In this document: positions 18,203 to 25,946 of the stretch, piece after piece
How positions within the stretch are numbered: the first letter of the stretch is position 1
How the letters are laid out: each line of letters starts with the position of its first letter
NCBI GenBank assembly: GCA_937952895.1
Contig: CALFYC010000138.1
Location: 1 to 42,686 of the forward strand
Direction of reading: 5' to 3'
Length of the DNA stretch: 42,686 nt
Origin: an uncultured Neisseriaceae bacterium
GTDB lineage: Bacteria; Pseudomonadota; Gammaproteobacteria; Burkholderiales; UBA11063
Notes under the pieces: model-generated
Seen by the model: only the letters and a program-made list of their open reading frames with translations
Told to the model about the DNA's origin: nothing
Database searches by the model: none
Program-made: the position numbers and the translations under genes

Positions 18203-18850
18203 TTAACTATTCGTTTTATGTAATTTAATCCAATTAAACAAACCTTTAATTACAATTAGAAGGAACAGGCAATAAAGTAATGAGGTAAATGGAATATGTT
18301 TTATGAAATAAAGGATTATCGCAATAACATCATTAATCATCCATAAAATCCACTGATTAATTCGTTTGTTAATTTGCCAGATTGTTGCAGCAAAGCTTAA
18401 AACTGCAATTGAACTATCTGCGTAAGGGAAAGATGCTGGATGAGGAAATAATTTAGGGAATATGTGGTTAATATTACTCATAAACCATCCCATTAGTGCT
18501 ATTCCAATAATAATTCCAATTAGGTATTTAATATTTTCAGAAGGGGTTGCCCAATAAGTATTAATTTGGCGGTTATGACTATCTTTATCAGTTAGCCATT
18601 TATACCAACCAATACAGTTGGCTACAAAGAAAAATATTTGTAAAAACATGTCTGAATAGAGTTGGTATTGATAAAATACAATTCCATATAAACTTACGCC
18701 AATAATTCCCATTGGCCAATTCCAGATACTGCCTTTAGCTACGAAAATAACACAGATTAGAGTAAACATTATTGCAGAATACTCAATATAGCTCATGTTA
18801 TAACCCAAGATAGTAAACAACGAGTTATCGATAAAAAATAAATGTAACAT
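18203..18850 (-). CDS. PnuC-family vitamin transporter (copy A)
   Basis: Paralogue of the gene downstream, 215 residues, with the same layout: LYSDMFLQ, NCIGWYKW, ADSSIAVLSFAATIWQINK and LWMINDVI. It is the first gene of the pair, with AGGATC nine bases before the ATG. The two proteins align over their whole length yet are clearly diverged, so this is an old tandem duplication that may have split substrate range or formed paired subunits (PnuC normally trimerises). Symbol pnuC is withheld because the substrate is unproven. Confidence 0.88.
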   Translation of the reverse strand: MLHLFFIDNSLFTILGYNMSYIEYSAIMFTLICVIFVAKGSIWNWPMGIIGVSLYGIVFYQYQLYSDMFLQIFFFVANCIGWYKWLTDKDSHNRQINTYWATPSENIKYLIGIIIGIALMGWFMSNINHIFPKLFPHPASFPYADSSIAVLSFAATIWQINKRINQWILWMINDVIAIILYFIKHIPFTSLLYCLFLLIVIKGLFNWIKLHKTNS

Positions 18851-19152
18851 TTAGTATGGATCCTATCTATAAATGAATTTTAGTTTAATCATCATTTAGT
18901 ATTTTATTTATCAACCTAATATTAATAGATAAAACATGCTAATTTTACACAGTTGTTTTTAATGTGCGACTTAAATTAAGTCAACATTATATCACTCTTA
19001 AATGTATTTATGAAGATTCATAATTTTAATTTTCTGCAATTAAAATTAAATTTTGAATAGGGGTTATTTTTAAGTGAGATGGGCCAAATATTTAGAGGAT
19101 ATCTAAATAAGTTGGCCCTATAAAACGTATCGAATATTTTAAAAATTGATTT
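18851..19152. other. Intergenic region upstream of the pnuC pair
   Basis: No coding frame is evident in these 302 bases. Two structures are visible: a 15-base palindrome GACTTAAATTAAGTC at 18968-18982, overlapping a minus-strand TTGACT (a possible -35 for the pnuC pair), and a long inverted repeat at 19081-19118. I looked for a recognisable riboswitch and could not identify one. Confidence 0.5.
19081..19118 (-). terminator. Inverted repeat, probable terminator of the SBBP lipoprotein gene
   Basis: GGGCCAA pairs with TTGGCCC, and inside them TATTTAGA pairs with TCTAAATA, giving a stem of about 15 pairs with a small bulge and a five-base loop. It begins about 35 bases past the lipoprotein stop codon. 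The T-run after it on the minus strand is poor, so termination is likely but not certain. Confidence 0.55.
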
Positions 19153-20370
19153 TTATGGTACATACTTAGCAATAAAGTAATCATAGTCTCCATTTTGGAT
19201 TTGACCAGAGATTCCTACAGTTGTAGGGCCTGATATATAAGTATTATCATTTAAATCAGTGCTAATCGCATAACCACGTGTATCTCCGCCACTCGAACCA
19301 ATTTGATCAGTCCAAATTAGATTGCCACTATCATTATATTTAGCAACAAAGTAGTCTTGATCGCCATTTTGTGTTTGACCAGAGATTCCTACATCAGTAA
19401 AACCAACTATATATAGATTATTACTACTTAGATTAACGCTAATGCCCGAAGCTTCTGTTGAGCCACTAATGGCGCCAACTTGTCGTGTCCAAATTAAACT
19501 ACCACTATCACTGTATTTAGCAATAAAATAGTCTTGTGTTCCAGTTTGTGTTTGGCCTGATATTCCAACAGTTGTATAACCGGTTACATAAGTATTACTT
19601 TCTGCATCAGAGCTAACACCGTACCCAAATGTTGTTCCGCTACTTTCTCCTACTTGTCGGCTCCAAATTAGAGTGCCACTTTCACTATATTTAGCAATAA
19701 AGTAGTCTTGATTGCCATTTTGTGTTTGCCCAGAGATGCCTCTATTGGTGTAGCCGGTTATATAAGGGCTACCACTTGTATCAATACTAATGCCTAAACC
19801 AAATGTTGTTCCACCACTTGAACCAACTTGACGACTCCAGATTAGAGTTCCGCTTTCATTATATTTGGCAATAAAGTAATCCTGAACGCCATTTAGGGTT
19901 TGTCCAGAGATCCCTCTATTAGTAGAACCAGTTATGTAAATATTATTATCTGTGTCAGTTATAACACCATAACCAGCTGTAAGTCCACCACTTGAACCAA
20001 CTTGGCGACTCCAGACTAGAGTTCCATCTTGATTATATTTAGCAACAAAATAGTCTCGAATCCCATTTTGTGTTTGGCCTGATATTCCTCTGCTGGTATA
20101 ACCGGTTATGTAAACATTACCTGCCGTATCTGAGTGAACGCCTTGGCCGCTTGTTGTTCCAATGCTGCCTCCAACTTGGCGACTCCAAATTAGGACGCCA
20201 CTTTCATCATATTTAGCAAGAAAATAATCTAGATTACCAGTTTGTGTTTGGCCTGATATTCCAACTGTAGTGGCACCTGCCACATAACTATTGCCATTAT
20301 TGTCAGCACTAATACCATAACCTCCAGTTACACCACCACTTTCCCCAACTTGGCTAGTCCAAGATAGGTA
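19153..20370 (-). repeat. Seven in-frame SBBP coding repeats
   Basis: Units of about 174 bases. The VGISGQTQNG/RGISGQTQNG and DYF(I/V)AKY blocks are nearly invariant in all seven units, much tighter than the cysteine repeats in the other two lipoproteins, which suggests recent expansion or homogenisation. Confidence 0.85.
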
Positions 20371-20784
20371 TGGGAAAATTACAGTAAATTCTGATTGTAC
20401 GCTGGTATAACCGCTTGCGCTTGCTGTTATTGTTACATTGCTTTCAGTGTTGCCAATAACATTAATACTGCAGCTTGAATTATCAGTTGATAAACTGCAT
20501 GTGCTTTCACTTAATGTGACGATTCCTGATTCTGATTTTGTTAGGGTGACAGTTATCGGTGATGATATTCCAGCACTACTTTCTAACATAAGTGTTAAAT
20601 TCGAACTCTCACTTACATTTAAAGAGTTACTACTCGGGGTTAAAACTAAATGTCCAGAATTAACAGGTGTAACATTGGAGGCACTACTGCCCCCACCGCT
20701 ATTACAGCCACCTAAAAATACGGCTATGATAACGATTAATGTAGTTAAACTATAATTAAATAAGCGTGTAGTAGATGATTTCAT
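19153..20784 (-). CDS. Lipoprotein with Ig-like stalk and seven SBBP-type propeller repeats
   Basis: A 543-residue protein with lipobox LGGC (lipidated Cys27) and a Gly/Ser/Asn linker. Residues about 45-136 form an Ig-like domain closely resembling the second Ig domain of the two repeat lipoproteins at 9158-14308: SAGISSPITVTL, CSL...SSCSI and SASGYTSV all have counterparts there. From about residue 139 come seven units of about 58 residues with IWSRQVG, GYGIS, YITGxT, GISGQTQNG and DYFIAKYxxSG motifs, typical of SBBP beta-propeller repeats. Seven units fit one seven-bladed propeller. AAGGA precedes the ATG. Probably outer-membrane anchored; ligand unknown. Confidence 0.9.
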   Translation of the reverse strand: MKSSTTRLFNYSLTTLIVIIAVFLGGCNSGGGSSASNVTPVNSGHLVLTPSSNSLNVSESSNLTLMLESSAGISSPITVTLTKSESGIVTLSESTCSLSTDNSSCSINVIGNTESNVTITASASGYTSVQSEFTVIFPYLSWTSQVGESGGVTGGYGISADNNGNSYVAGATTVGISGQTQTGNLDYFLAKYDESGVLIWSRQVGGSIGTTSGQGVHSDTAGNVYITGYTSRGISGQTQNGIRDYFVAKYNQDGTLVWSRQVGSSGGLTAGYGVITDTDNNIYITGSTNRGISGQTLNGVQDYFIAKYNESGTLIWSRQVGSSGGTTFGLGISIDTSGSPYITGYTNRGISGQTQNGNQDYFIAKYSESGTLIWSRQVGESSGTTFGYGVSSDAESNTYVTGYTTVGISGQTQTGTQDYFIAKYSDSGSLIWTRQVGAISGSTEASGISVNLSSNNLYIVGFTDVGISGQTQNGDQDYFVAKYNDSGNLIWTDQIGSSGGDTRGYAISTDLNDNTYISGPTTVGISGQIQNGDYDYFIAKYVP

Positions 20785-20820
20785 AAGAATTCCTTAACTT
20801 TTAAATGGCGATTTTCGCAG

Positions 20821-20829
20821 ATTATATCA
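20821..20829 (-). promoter_or_regulatory. Extended -10 promoter of the SBBP lipoprotein gene
   Basis: Read on the minus strand the site is TGATATAAT, a perfect extended -10. It lies about 37 bases upstream of the lipoprotein ATG, downstream of the GntR-family gene's stop, so the lipoprotein has its own promoter. Confidence 0.6.
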
Positions 20830-20879
20830 TAGATACATATTTCTCACGTATTATAGCTTTTATATTACACACCCATTTT

Positions 20880-21548
20880 TCAAAAGAAGTTGTTTTGCCT
20901 TAGATTTTGAATTGTAATATCAATACCCATAGTTAAGTGCTGATAAAGTTTGCTACAGCATAATTCAGTCTTTTTGTTAATTGCAAGCTCTGCAATAAGT
21001 GCATGTTCGGTATGGTCTACTAAAATAGTTGTTTTAGCATTTTTAAGGCTTAAATTAATACACCATTCTTTCATTTGTAGGCATTTATCTCTCATCTCTA
21101 TTAGAGTATTTAATTTGCATCCAGAGATTAATGTATTATGAAATTCTTCATTTTTGGGTGACCATAAATTATAATCAATTGCATGTTTGGTTCTTTCGAT
21201 CTTGGCTAATGTATATAGAGATGCAATAATTTTAGATTCCCAAATGTCATCAGCATTTTCAATTGAATCACGTAATAAAAGACATTCAATTTTGGCATGA
21301 CTTTTAAAAATATCCTGAACCTTTTCTTTTGATAAAGTAGTTACATTGAATCCAGCATTATCTTTAAATTCTACAAGGCCAGTATTAATAAGTTTAAATA
21401 AAGCTTCTCGAATTGGGCTTAATCCAGTTCGTAACTCTTGCTTTAAATATTCACCTTTTAATTTCTCTCCAGGCTTTAGTGTGCCTTGGAGGATTAAATT
21501 AGTTATTTTATCAAAGCATATTGTTGCAAAGCTTTTGGTGATTTTCAT
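20880..21548 (-). CDS. GntR-family regulator with FCD domain; candidate biotin operon regulator
   Basis: The 222-residue protein has an N-terminal winged helix-turn-helix (LKPGEKLKGEYLKQEL, then LSPIREALFKLINTGLV) of GntR type and a C-terminal all-helical FCD domain with the FH..L and EH.......AI histidines that often bind a metal. This is FadR-subfamily architecture. It faces the bioB-F-H-C-D-A operon across 173 bases containing AATATTCG palindromes, so it probably represses itself and the bio genes. BioR of alphaproteobacteria is also a GntR/FCD protein controlling biotin genes, but its published site differs from these palindromes; I therefore do not use that symbol. AGGATTT precedes the ATG. 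Confidence 0.85.
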   Translation of the reverse strand: MKITKSFATICFDKITNLILQGTLKPGEKLKGEYLKQELRTGLSPIREALFKLINTGLVEFKDNAGFNVTTLSKEKVQDIFKSHAKIECLLLRDSIENADDIWESKIIASLYTLAKIERTKHAIDYNLWSPKNEEFHNTLISGCKLNTLIEMRDKCLQMKEWCINLSLKNAKTTILVDHTEHALIAELAINKKTELCCSKLYQHLTMGIDITIQNLRQNNFF

Positions 21549-21557
21549 GTGAAATCC

Positions 21558-21582
21558 TACGAATATTTTTAAAATATTCGTA
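21558..21582. promoter_or_regulatory. Operator palindrome next to the GntR gene
   Basis: A perfect inverted repeat with 12-base arms (TACGAATATTTT and its complement) around one central T. It lies between the predicted GntR promoter and the GntR ATG, as expected for autorepression. A further single half-site CGAATATTA occurs at 21590-21598. Confidence 0.75.
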
Positions 21583-21612
21583 ATTTTAGCGAATATTAGG
21601 TACTAATTTCAA
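21583..21612 (-). promoter_or_regulatory. Predicted promoter of the GntR-family gene
   Basis: On the minus strand TTGAAA (21607-21612), an 18-base spacer and TAAAAT (21583-21588) precede the 25-base operator palindrome, which would overlap the transcription start. Confidence 0.5.
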
Positions 21613-21681
21613 ATAAAAGTGATATTTTTACAATATAATATCTAAATTAAGAAAAAATCTTTAGTTAAATTCTAATATTAA

Positions 21682-21699
21682 TAAAATATTCGAATATTT
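21682..21699. promoter_or_regulatory. Operator palindrome and possible -10 of the bio operon
   Basis: AAATATTCGAATATTT (21684-21699) is a perfect 16-base palindrome sharing the AATATTCG half-site with the GntR-proximal operator, in the opposite arrangement around its centre. A TAAAAT at 21682-21687, 16 bases after TTTAGT, could be the bioB -10, in which case the site overlaps it. A TATAAT at 21634-21639 is an alternative -10. Confidence 0.6.
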
Positions 21700-21721
21700 A
21701 TGAATGGAAGAAAGGACTAAT

Positions 21722-22645
21722 ATGCAGTTTGGTTTTGAAGAAATTAAGCAAATCTACTCGCAACCAATATTAAAGTTAATATATGAAGCAAATACCGTTC
21801 ATCAAGCTAATTTTAATAATGATATCGAACTTTGTCATCTAATTAGTATAAAAACTGGAGGTTGCCCTGAAGACTGTGCATATTGTCCGCAAAGTAATAA
21901 GTACAAAACTTCAATTACAAATGTCCCATTACTGCCAATTACGGAAATTGAAAAAAGTGTAAAAATGGCGAAAAATGCTGGGGTTAGACGAATTTGTTTA
22001 GGTGCTGCTTATCGAACACCTAATTTAAGAGCGTTAAAGCAGGTCTGTGAATACATAAAAATAATTAAACACCATGGCCTAGAAACTTGTGCCACATTGG
22101 GTAGTCTTTCTTTAGAGCAAGCTAGATCCCTAAAACAAGCAGGTCTTGATTATTATAACCATAATCTAGATACTTCACCTGAATACTATCCTAAAATTAT
22201 TACGACAAGAACATTTAATGAGCGAATTGAAACGATTATCAATGTAGATAAGGCACAAATTAAAGTATGTACGGGTGGTATTTTAGGATTAGGTGAAACA
22301 AATGACGATCGAATTAAATTTATCCAAGCTTTATATGATTTACCATGTAATCTTAGTTCAATTTCTATTAATATGTTAAGTAAAATTCCAGGAACCCCAT
22401 TGGCTAATCAAGAAGATTTAGATAAATTTGAATTAATCCGAACTATTGCAACGATTCGAATAATTTTTACGAAAGCCAGAATTAGATTATCGGCTGGAAG
22501 AATTGGGCTATCTGAAATTGAACAAGCTACTTGTTTTTTAGCTGGTGCTAATTCAATATTCTATGGTGAAAAATTATTAACCACACCGAATAATTTTCAA
22601 AAACAAGATCAGATTTTATTAAAAAAATTAGGTGTATTATGCTAA
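21722..22645 (+). CDS. bioB: Biotin synthase
   Basis: Radical SAM enzyme that inserts sulfur into dethiobiotin, the last step of biotin synthesis. The 4Fe-4S motif CPEDCAYC is intact, and the 2Fe-2S ligands appear in RRICLGAAYR, ETCATLGSL, IKVCTGGILGLGET and the arginine of IRLSAGRIG. Asn-His-Asn-Leu-Asp (YYNHNLDTSPE) is also conserved. The frame opens at an ATG at 21704, but AAGGA sits six bases before the ATG at 21722, giving 307 residues. The protein stops soon after the RKLG-equivalent, about 30-40 residues shorter than the E. coli enzyme, missing only a poorly conserved tail. It leads the operon and overlaps bioF by seven bases. Confidence 0.97.
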   Translation: MQFGFEEIKQIYSQPILKLIYEANTVHQANFNNDIELCHLISIKTGGCPEDCAYCPQSNKYKTSITNVPLLPITEIEKSVKMAKNAGVRRICLGAAYRTPNLRALKQVCEYIKIIKHHGLETCATLGSLSLEQARSLKQAGLDYYNHNLDTSPEYYPKIITTRTFNERIETIINVDKAQIKVCTGGILGLGETNDDRIKFIQALYDLPCNLSSISINMLSKIPGTPLANQEDLDKFELIRTIATIRIIFTKARIRLSAGRIGLSEIEQATCFLAGANSIFYGEKLLTTPNNFQKQDQILLKKLGVLC

Positions 22646-23823
22646 ATAGTTGGAATGATGAAATAAATAAAAAAAATCTACAGATCAAAAATCCTAAAAA
22701 TAGACTACCACGTAGTCTTCATAATAGTCAGAAACTCATTGTTGGTAATTTATCTTATCTTAATTTTATGAGTAATGATTATCTAGGTTTAAGTATAAAT
22801 AGTATACTTAAAGATGCTTTAATTCAAGGTATTGAAAGGTTTGGTGTAGGGAGCACCGGAGCTCCAAGTTTGAGTGGTTATACTGAAATTCAACAACAAT
22901 TAGAAAATCAAATGGCAAAATGGCTAAATTTTGAAAAGTGCTTGGTCTTTAATAGTGGTTATCATATTGGAGTTGGAATATTTAATAAATTAATCGATAG
23001 TGATACCCAAATTTGGCTAGATAAAAACTGTCATGCATCGCATATTGATGGAATACTTTTAGCTAGAATGAAATTTACCACTTTTAAAGCGGAGAATATA
23101 CTAAAAGTAATGGATATTATTTCTCAAAAACCTCAAATTAAACATCTTATTCTAACTGAAGGGACATTCAGTATGAATGGAATTTGTAGTTATTTAGAAT
23201 TGTTATTGGATTTTAAAAGGCATAAACCTAATATATTATTAGTCATAGACGATGCGCATGGGGTTGGCTCGATGGGGGATAATGGTTTTGGAACTCTTGA
23301 AAAATTAGGTTTAAATTATAAACTAGTTGACTTATTTATTGGTACATTTGCTAAAAGCTTTGGTGGATATGGTGGGTTTATCTGTGGTAATTTAAATTTA
23401 GTAAACTATCTACAAGAAACAGTTACAAGTCAAATCTACAGTTCTTGTCTACCTCCAGCAATTTATGCAGCTAATCTAGCAGCTTTAAAGATAATACAAA
23501 GTAGATTAGGGTATGAACTAAGGCAAAATTTGGTAAGTAAAATTGAATATTTTATTAAGCTTTGTTTAGAATATGATTTGCCATTATATAAAAATAATTT
23601 ATCACCCATTCAATTATTTATTTTTAAAGAAAATTTTGAAGTTATCCAAATCTATGAAGGGTTATTAAATTTACAAATTATTGTTGGTAAAATTTTATAC
23701 CCAACTGTCTCTAAAGATAAGCCACGCCTTCGAATATCTTTAAATGTAAATTTGACTATGAGTGACATAAAGTTATTATGCGATAGCATAAAAGGTATTT
23801 TAATATGCAAAAACCCAACATAA
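22639..23823 (+). CDS. bioF: 8-amino-7-oxononanoate synthase
   Basis: PLP enzyme that condenses pimeloyl-ACP (or -CoA) with alanine. The 394-residue protein shows FMSNDYLGLS near the start, GVGSTGAPSLSGY, DDAHGVGSMG (PLP-contacting Asp/His) and the Schiff-base lysine in GTFAKSFGGYGGF. Length fits the family (about 385-400). Its ATG lies inside the end of bioB, implying coupled translation, and its end overlaps bioH by 19 bases. The closest alternative, 2-amino-3-ketobutyrate CoA ligase, is less likely given the operon. Confidence 0.96.
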   Translation: MLNSWNDEINKKNLQIKNPKNRLPRSLHNSQKLIVGNLSYLNFMSNDYLGLSINSILKDALIQGIERFGVGSTGAPSLSGYTEIQQQLENQMAKWLNFEKCLVFNSGYHIGVGIFNKLIDSDTQIWLDKNCHASHIDGILLARMKFTTFKAENILKVMDIISQKPQIKHLILTEGTFSMNGICSYLELLLDFKRHKPNILLVIDDAHGVGSMGDNGFGTLEKLGLNYKLVDLFIGTFAKSFGGYGGFICGNLNLVNYLQETVTSQIYSSCLPPAIYAANLAALKIIQSRLGYELRQNLVSKIEYFIKLCLEYDLPLYKNNLSPIQLFIFKENFEVIQIYEGLLNLQIIVGKILYPTVSKDKPRLRISLNVNLTMSDIKLLCDSIKGILICKNPT

Positions 23824-24485
23824 TAGTAATTGGAGGGTTTGGAGTAAACCAATATGCAGCACCATGGCTTTATGAGTTATCCAAAAATTATAAGTTTATT
23901 GATATTAATTGTCATAATAATTTTATTAATTTTGAAGCAAGTGCAGTTTTTCTGGAAGATTATTTAGTTGATAAAAATAACATTGTTTTAGGTTATTCAT
24001 TGGGCGGAATGTTTGCTATTAATCTAGCTCATGCATTTCCAAAACGAATTAAAAAAATTGGCTTAATCAATAGTTCGGCTAAATTTATTCAAGCGGCAAA
24101 TTGGCATGGAATTAATTTTAGTGATTGGAATTATTTAAGACGTCGTTTAATTGATTCATCAATTAATCGATTTATGAATTACTTTATTAATTTGATAAGC
24201 TATCCTAAATCAGATAGAGTTTTATTTAGATCTATTAATTATTGTAGTGAGGTGACAAAAGAGCATTTAATTAATTTATTAGATTTATTAAGTAATTCAG
24301 ACCTGCGTCAAATGTTAAATGAGCTGGATTCTGAAGTATTTTCAATTTATTCTAGTGAAGATAATTTAGTGCCAAGTACTAATCCAAATATTTTAGGTAA
24401 AAGATATGTGTTAAGTAATTCAAACCATCTTAAATTAGATACAACGGAGTTATTTAAAATTTTAAAAGCTGAATTGATATGTTAA
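23805..24485 (+). CDS. bioH: BioH-like pimeloyl-ACP methyl ester esterase
   Basis: Alpha/beta hydrolase of 226 residues predicted to cleave the methyl ester of pimeloyl-ACP and release the chain to BioF. The nucleophile elbow is GYSLGG, the acid likely the Asp in YSSEDNLVP, and the base the His in SNSNHLKLD. The SSAKF...WHGI segment resembles SSPCF...WPGI of E. coli BioH. It is 30 residues shorter than that enzyme and has no VLLHGWG start; instead it begins IIVIGGFGVN. Neisserial BioG is another isofunctional esterase of similar size, so BioG-type assignment remains possible. Its position between bioF and bioC makes the role secure even if the subfamily is not. Confidence 0.8.
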   Translation: MQKPNIIVIGGFGVNQYAAPWLYELSKNYKFIDINCHNNFINFEASAVFLEDYLVDKNNIVLGYSLGGMFAINLAHAFPKRIKKIGLINSSAKFIQAANWHGINFSDWNYLRRRLIDSSINRFMNYFINLISYPKSDRVLFRSINYCSEVTKEHLINLLDLLSNSDLRQMLNELDSEVFSIYSSEDNLVPSTNPNILGKRYVLSNSNHLKLDTTELFKILKAELIC

Positions 24486-25264
24486 GTAATTTAAAGAAAG
24501 TGAAACCTAATTTTGATAAAGCCGCAACCAATTATATAAAGCATGCTTTTATTCAAAAAGAATCAGCAAACCTAATGCTTTCTTTATTGGATAATGAAGT
24601 TACAAGGAAAGACTTAATTTTAGATCTAGGAAGTGGTCCAGGAACACTCTTGCATATTAATAATGAATTATTAAAATTAGACTATCTAAATCAACAAACT
24701 GTTTTATATGATATTAGTTATCCAATGCTTAAGCAGTCAATAAATCATTACAAAATTAATGGCAATGCATCTTTTTTGCCTTTTGCAAATGATAGTTTTA
24801 AGTTAATTATGTCTAATTTAATGGTTCAATGGATTACAAATAAAGAAGTGGTGTTTAATGAGATTTATCGGGTATTAAAGCCTGGTGGCATATTACTCTT
24901 TAGTGTTTTAGTGAAACCAAGTTTATGGCAACTTCATAATGCACAATCAAATTTACCGATTAGCTCCAAACGTTTAGATTTATTAACTAACATTCAATAT
25001 TACCAATTACTCAATCAAGGTGGTTTTCAGCTACTAGAATATAAAAATTTGGAACAGGTTTTGTATTTTGTCAATATGCTAGAGTTGGTTAGACATTTTA
25101 AGTTAAATGGCACTTTAATCAAGCAGTCTTTGAATTCAAGTGGCCTTAATGGTAGACATTTGATTACTCAATTAGAAAGAGCATATTGGAAATATCAAAC
25201 GATTGAAGGTCTACCTTTAACTTATTCCTCATTAATTATAAAGTGTATTAAGAAAGATTATTAA
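24479..25264 (+). CDS. bioC: Malonyl-ACP O-methyltransferase
   Basis: SAM-dependent methyltransferase that masks the malonyl carboxyl so fatty acid synthesis can build the pimeloyl chain. The 261-residue protein shows motif I (ILDLGSGPGT), the following acidic YDIS, and the FxxxxF/MSNLMVQWI and VLKPGGILLFS motifs of BioC. The N-terminal F..AA..Y (NFDKAATNYIKHA) is typical. It overlaps bioH by seven bases and ends one base before bioD. Confidence 0.94.
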   Translation: MLSNLKKVKPNFDKAATNYIKHAFIQKESANLMLSLLDNEVTRKDLILDLGSGPGTLLHINNELLKLDYLNQQTVLYDISYPMLKQSINHYKINGNASFLPFANDSFKLIMSNLMVQWITNKEVVFNEIYRVLKPGGILLFSVLVKPSLWQLHNAQSNLPISSKRLDLLTNIQYYQLLNQGGFQLLEYKNLEQVLYFVNMLELVRHFKLNGTLIKQSLNSSGLNGRHLITQLERAYWKYQTIEGLPLTYSSLIIKCIKKDY

Positions 25265-25265
25265 T

Positions 25266-25946
25266 ATGTCTAAAGTATTTCATATTGTGGGTACTGATAC
25301 TGGTGTTGGTAAAACATATGTTAGTTGTAGGATAATTGAATATCTGATTGCTAATGGTTTTATAGCTTCAGGATTAAAGCCTATTGCAACAGGGAATATA
25401 AGAACGCGATATGGGTTTATTAATGAAGATGTAGAAGCTTTAATGGATACAAGTAATTATAAATTAGCTTTATCAGAGATTAATCCAGTTTGTCTAAAAG
25501 AGCCTGTTTCACCAAATATTGCAGCTATTTTAGATCAGTTTGATTTAAATGTAGCTTCAATTACTCAACAAATAAGCCAAACCTTAATAAATGCTAAATG
25601 TGATTATTTATTAATTGAAGGAATTGGTGGAGTAATGGTGCCATTAAATGACTTGGAATCTTATTTGGATATTTTGATGGCTCTTAGATATCCAATAATT
25701 TTAGTGGTTGGAATAAAATTGGGTTGTTTAAATCATACATCTTTAACCATTGAATCATTAACTATACGCAATCTTCCAATAATTGGCTGGATAGCCAATT
25801 GTATTGATCCTCTTATGTTAAGGTTAGATGAAAATATTCAATTTTTAAAAGATAAATTAACTATTCCTTTATTAGCGATAGTTAATTATTATCAAAATAA
25901 GTTTGAGCCAAAACCAATTTGGCATGAGTTAATGCTATGCCATTAA
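25266..25946 (+). CDS. bioD: Dethiobiotin synthetase
   Basis: ATP-dependent enzyme that closes the ureido ring from 7,8-diaminopelargonate and CO2. The 226-residue protein has the P-loop GTDTGVGKT at residues 9-17, the substrate-binding KPIATG at about 38-43, and IEGIGGVMVPL, matching the conserved EGAGG-type motif with Ala replaced by Ile. It overlaps bioA by ten bases. Confidence 0.95.
   Translation: MSKVFHIVGTDTGVGKTYVSCRIIEYLIANGFIASGLKPIATGNIRTRYGFINEDVEALMDTSNYKLALSEINPVCLKEPVSPNIAAILDQFDLNVASITQQISQTLINAKCDYLLIEGIGGVMVPLNDLESYLDILMALRYPIILVVGIKLGCLNHTSLTIESLTIRNLPIIGWIANCIDPLMLRLDENIQFLKDKLTIPLLAIVNYYQNKFEPKPIWHELMLCH

Noticed and set aside
18851..19080. Riboswitch upstream of the pnuC genes
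   Set aside because: I could not match the known NAD-II, TPP or FMN aptamer cores by eye; a covariance-model search would be decisive.
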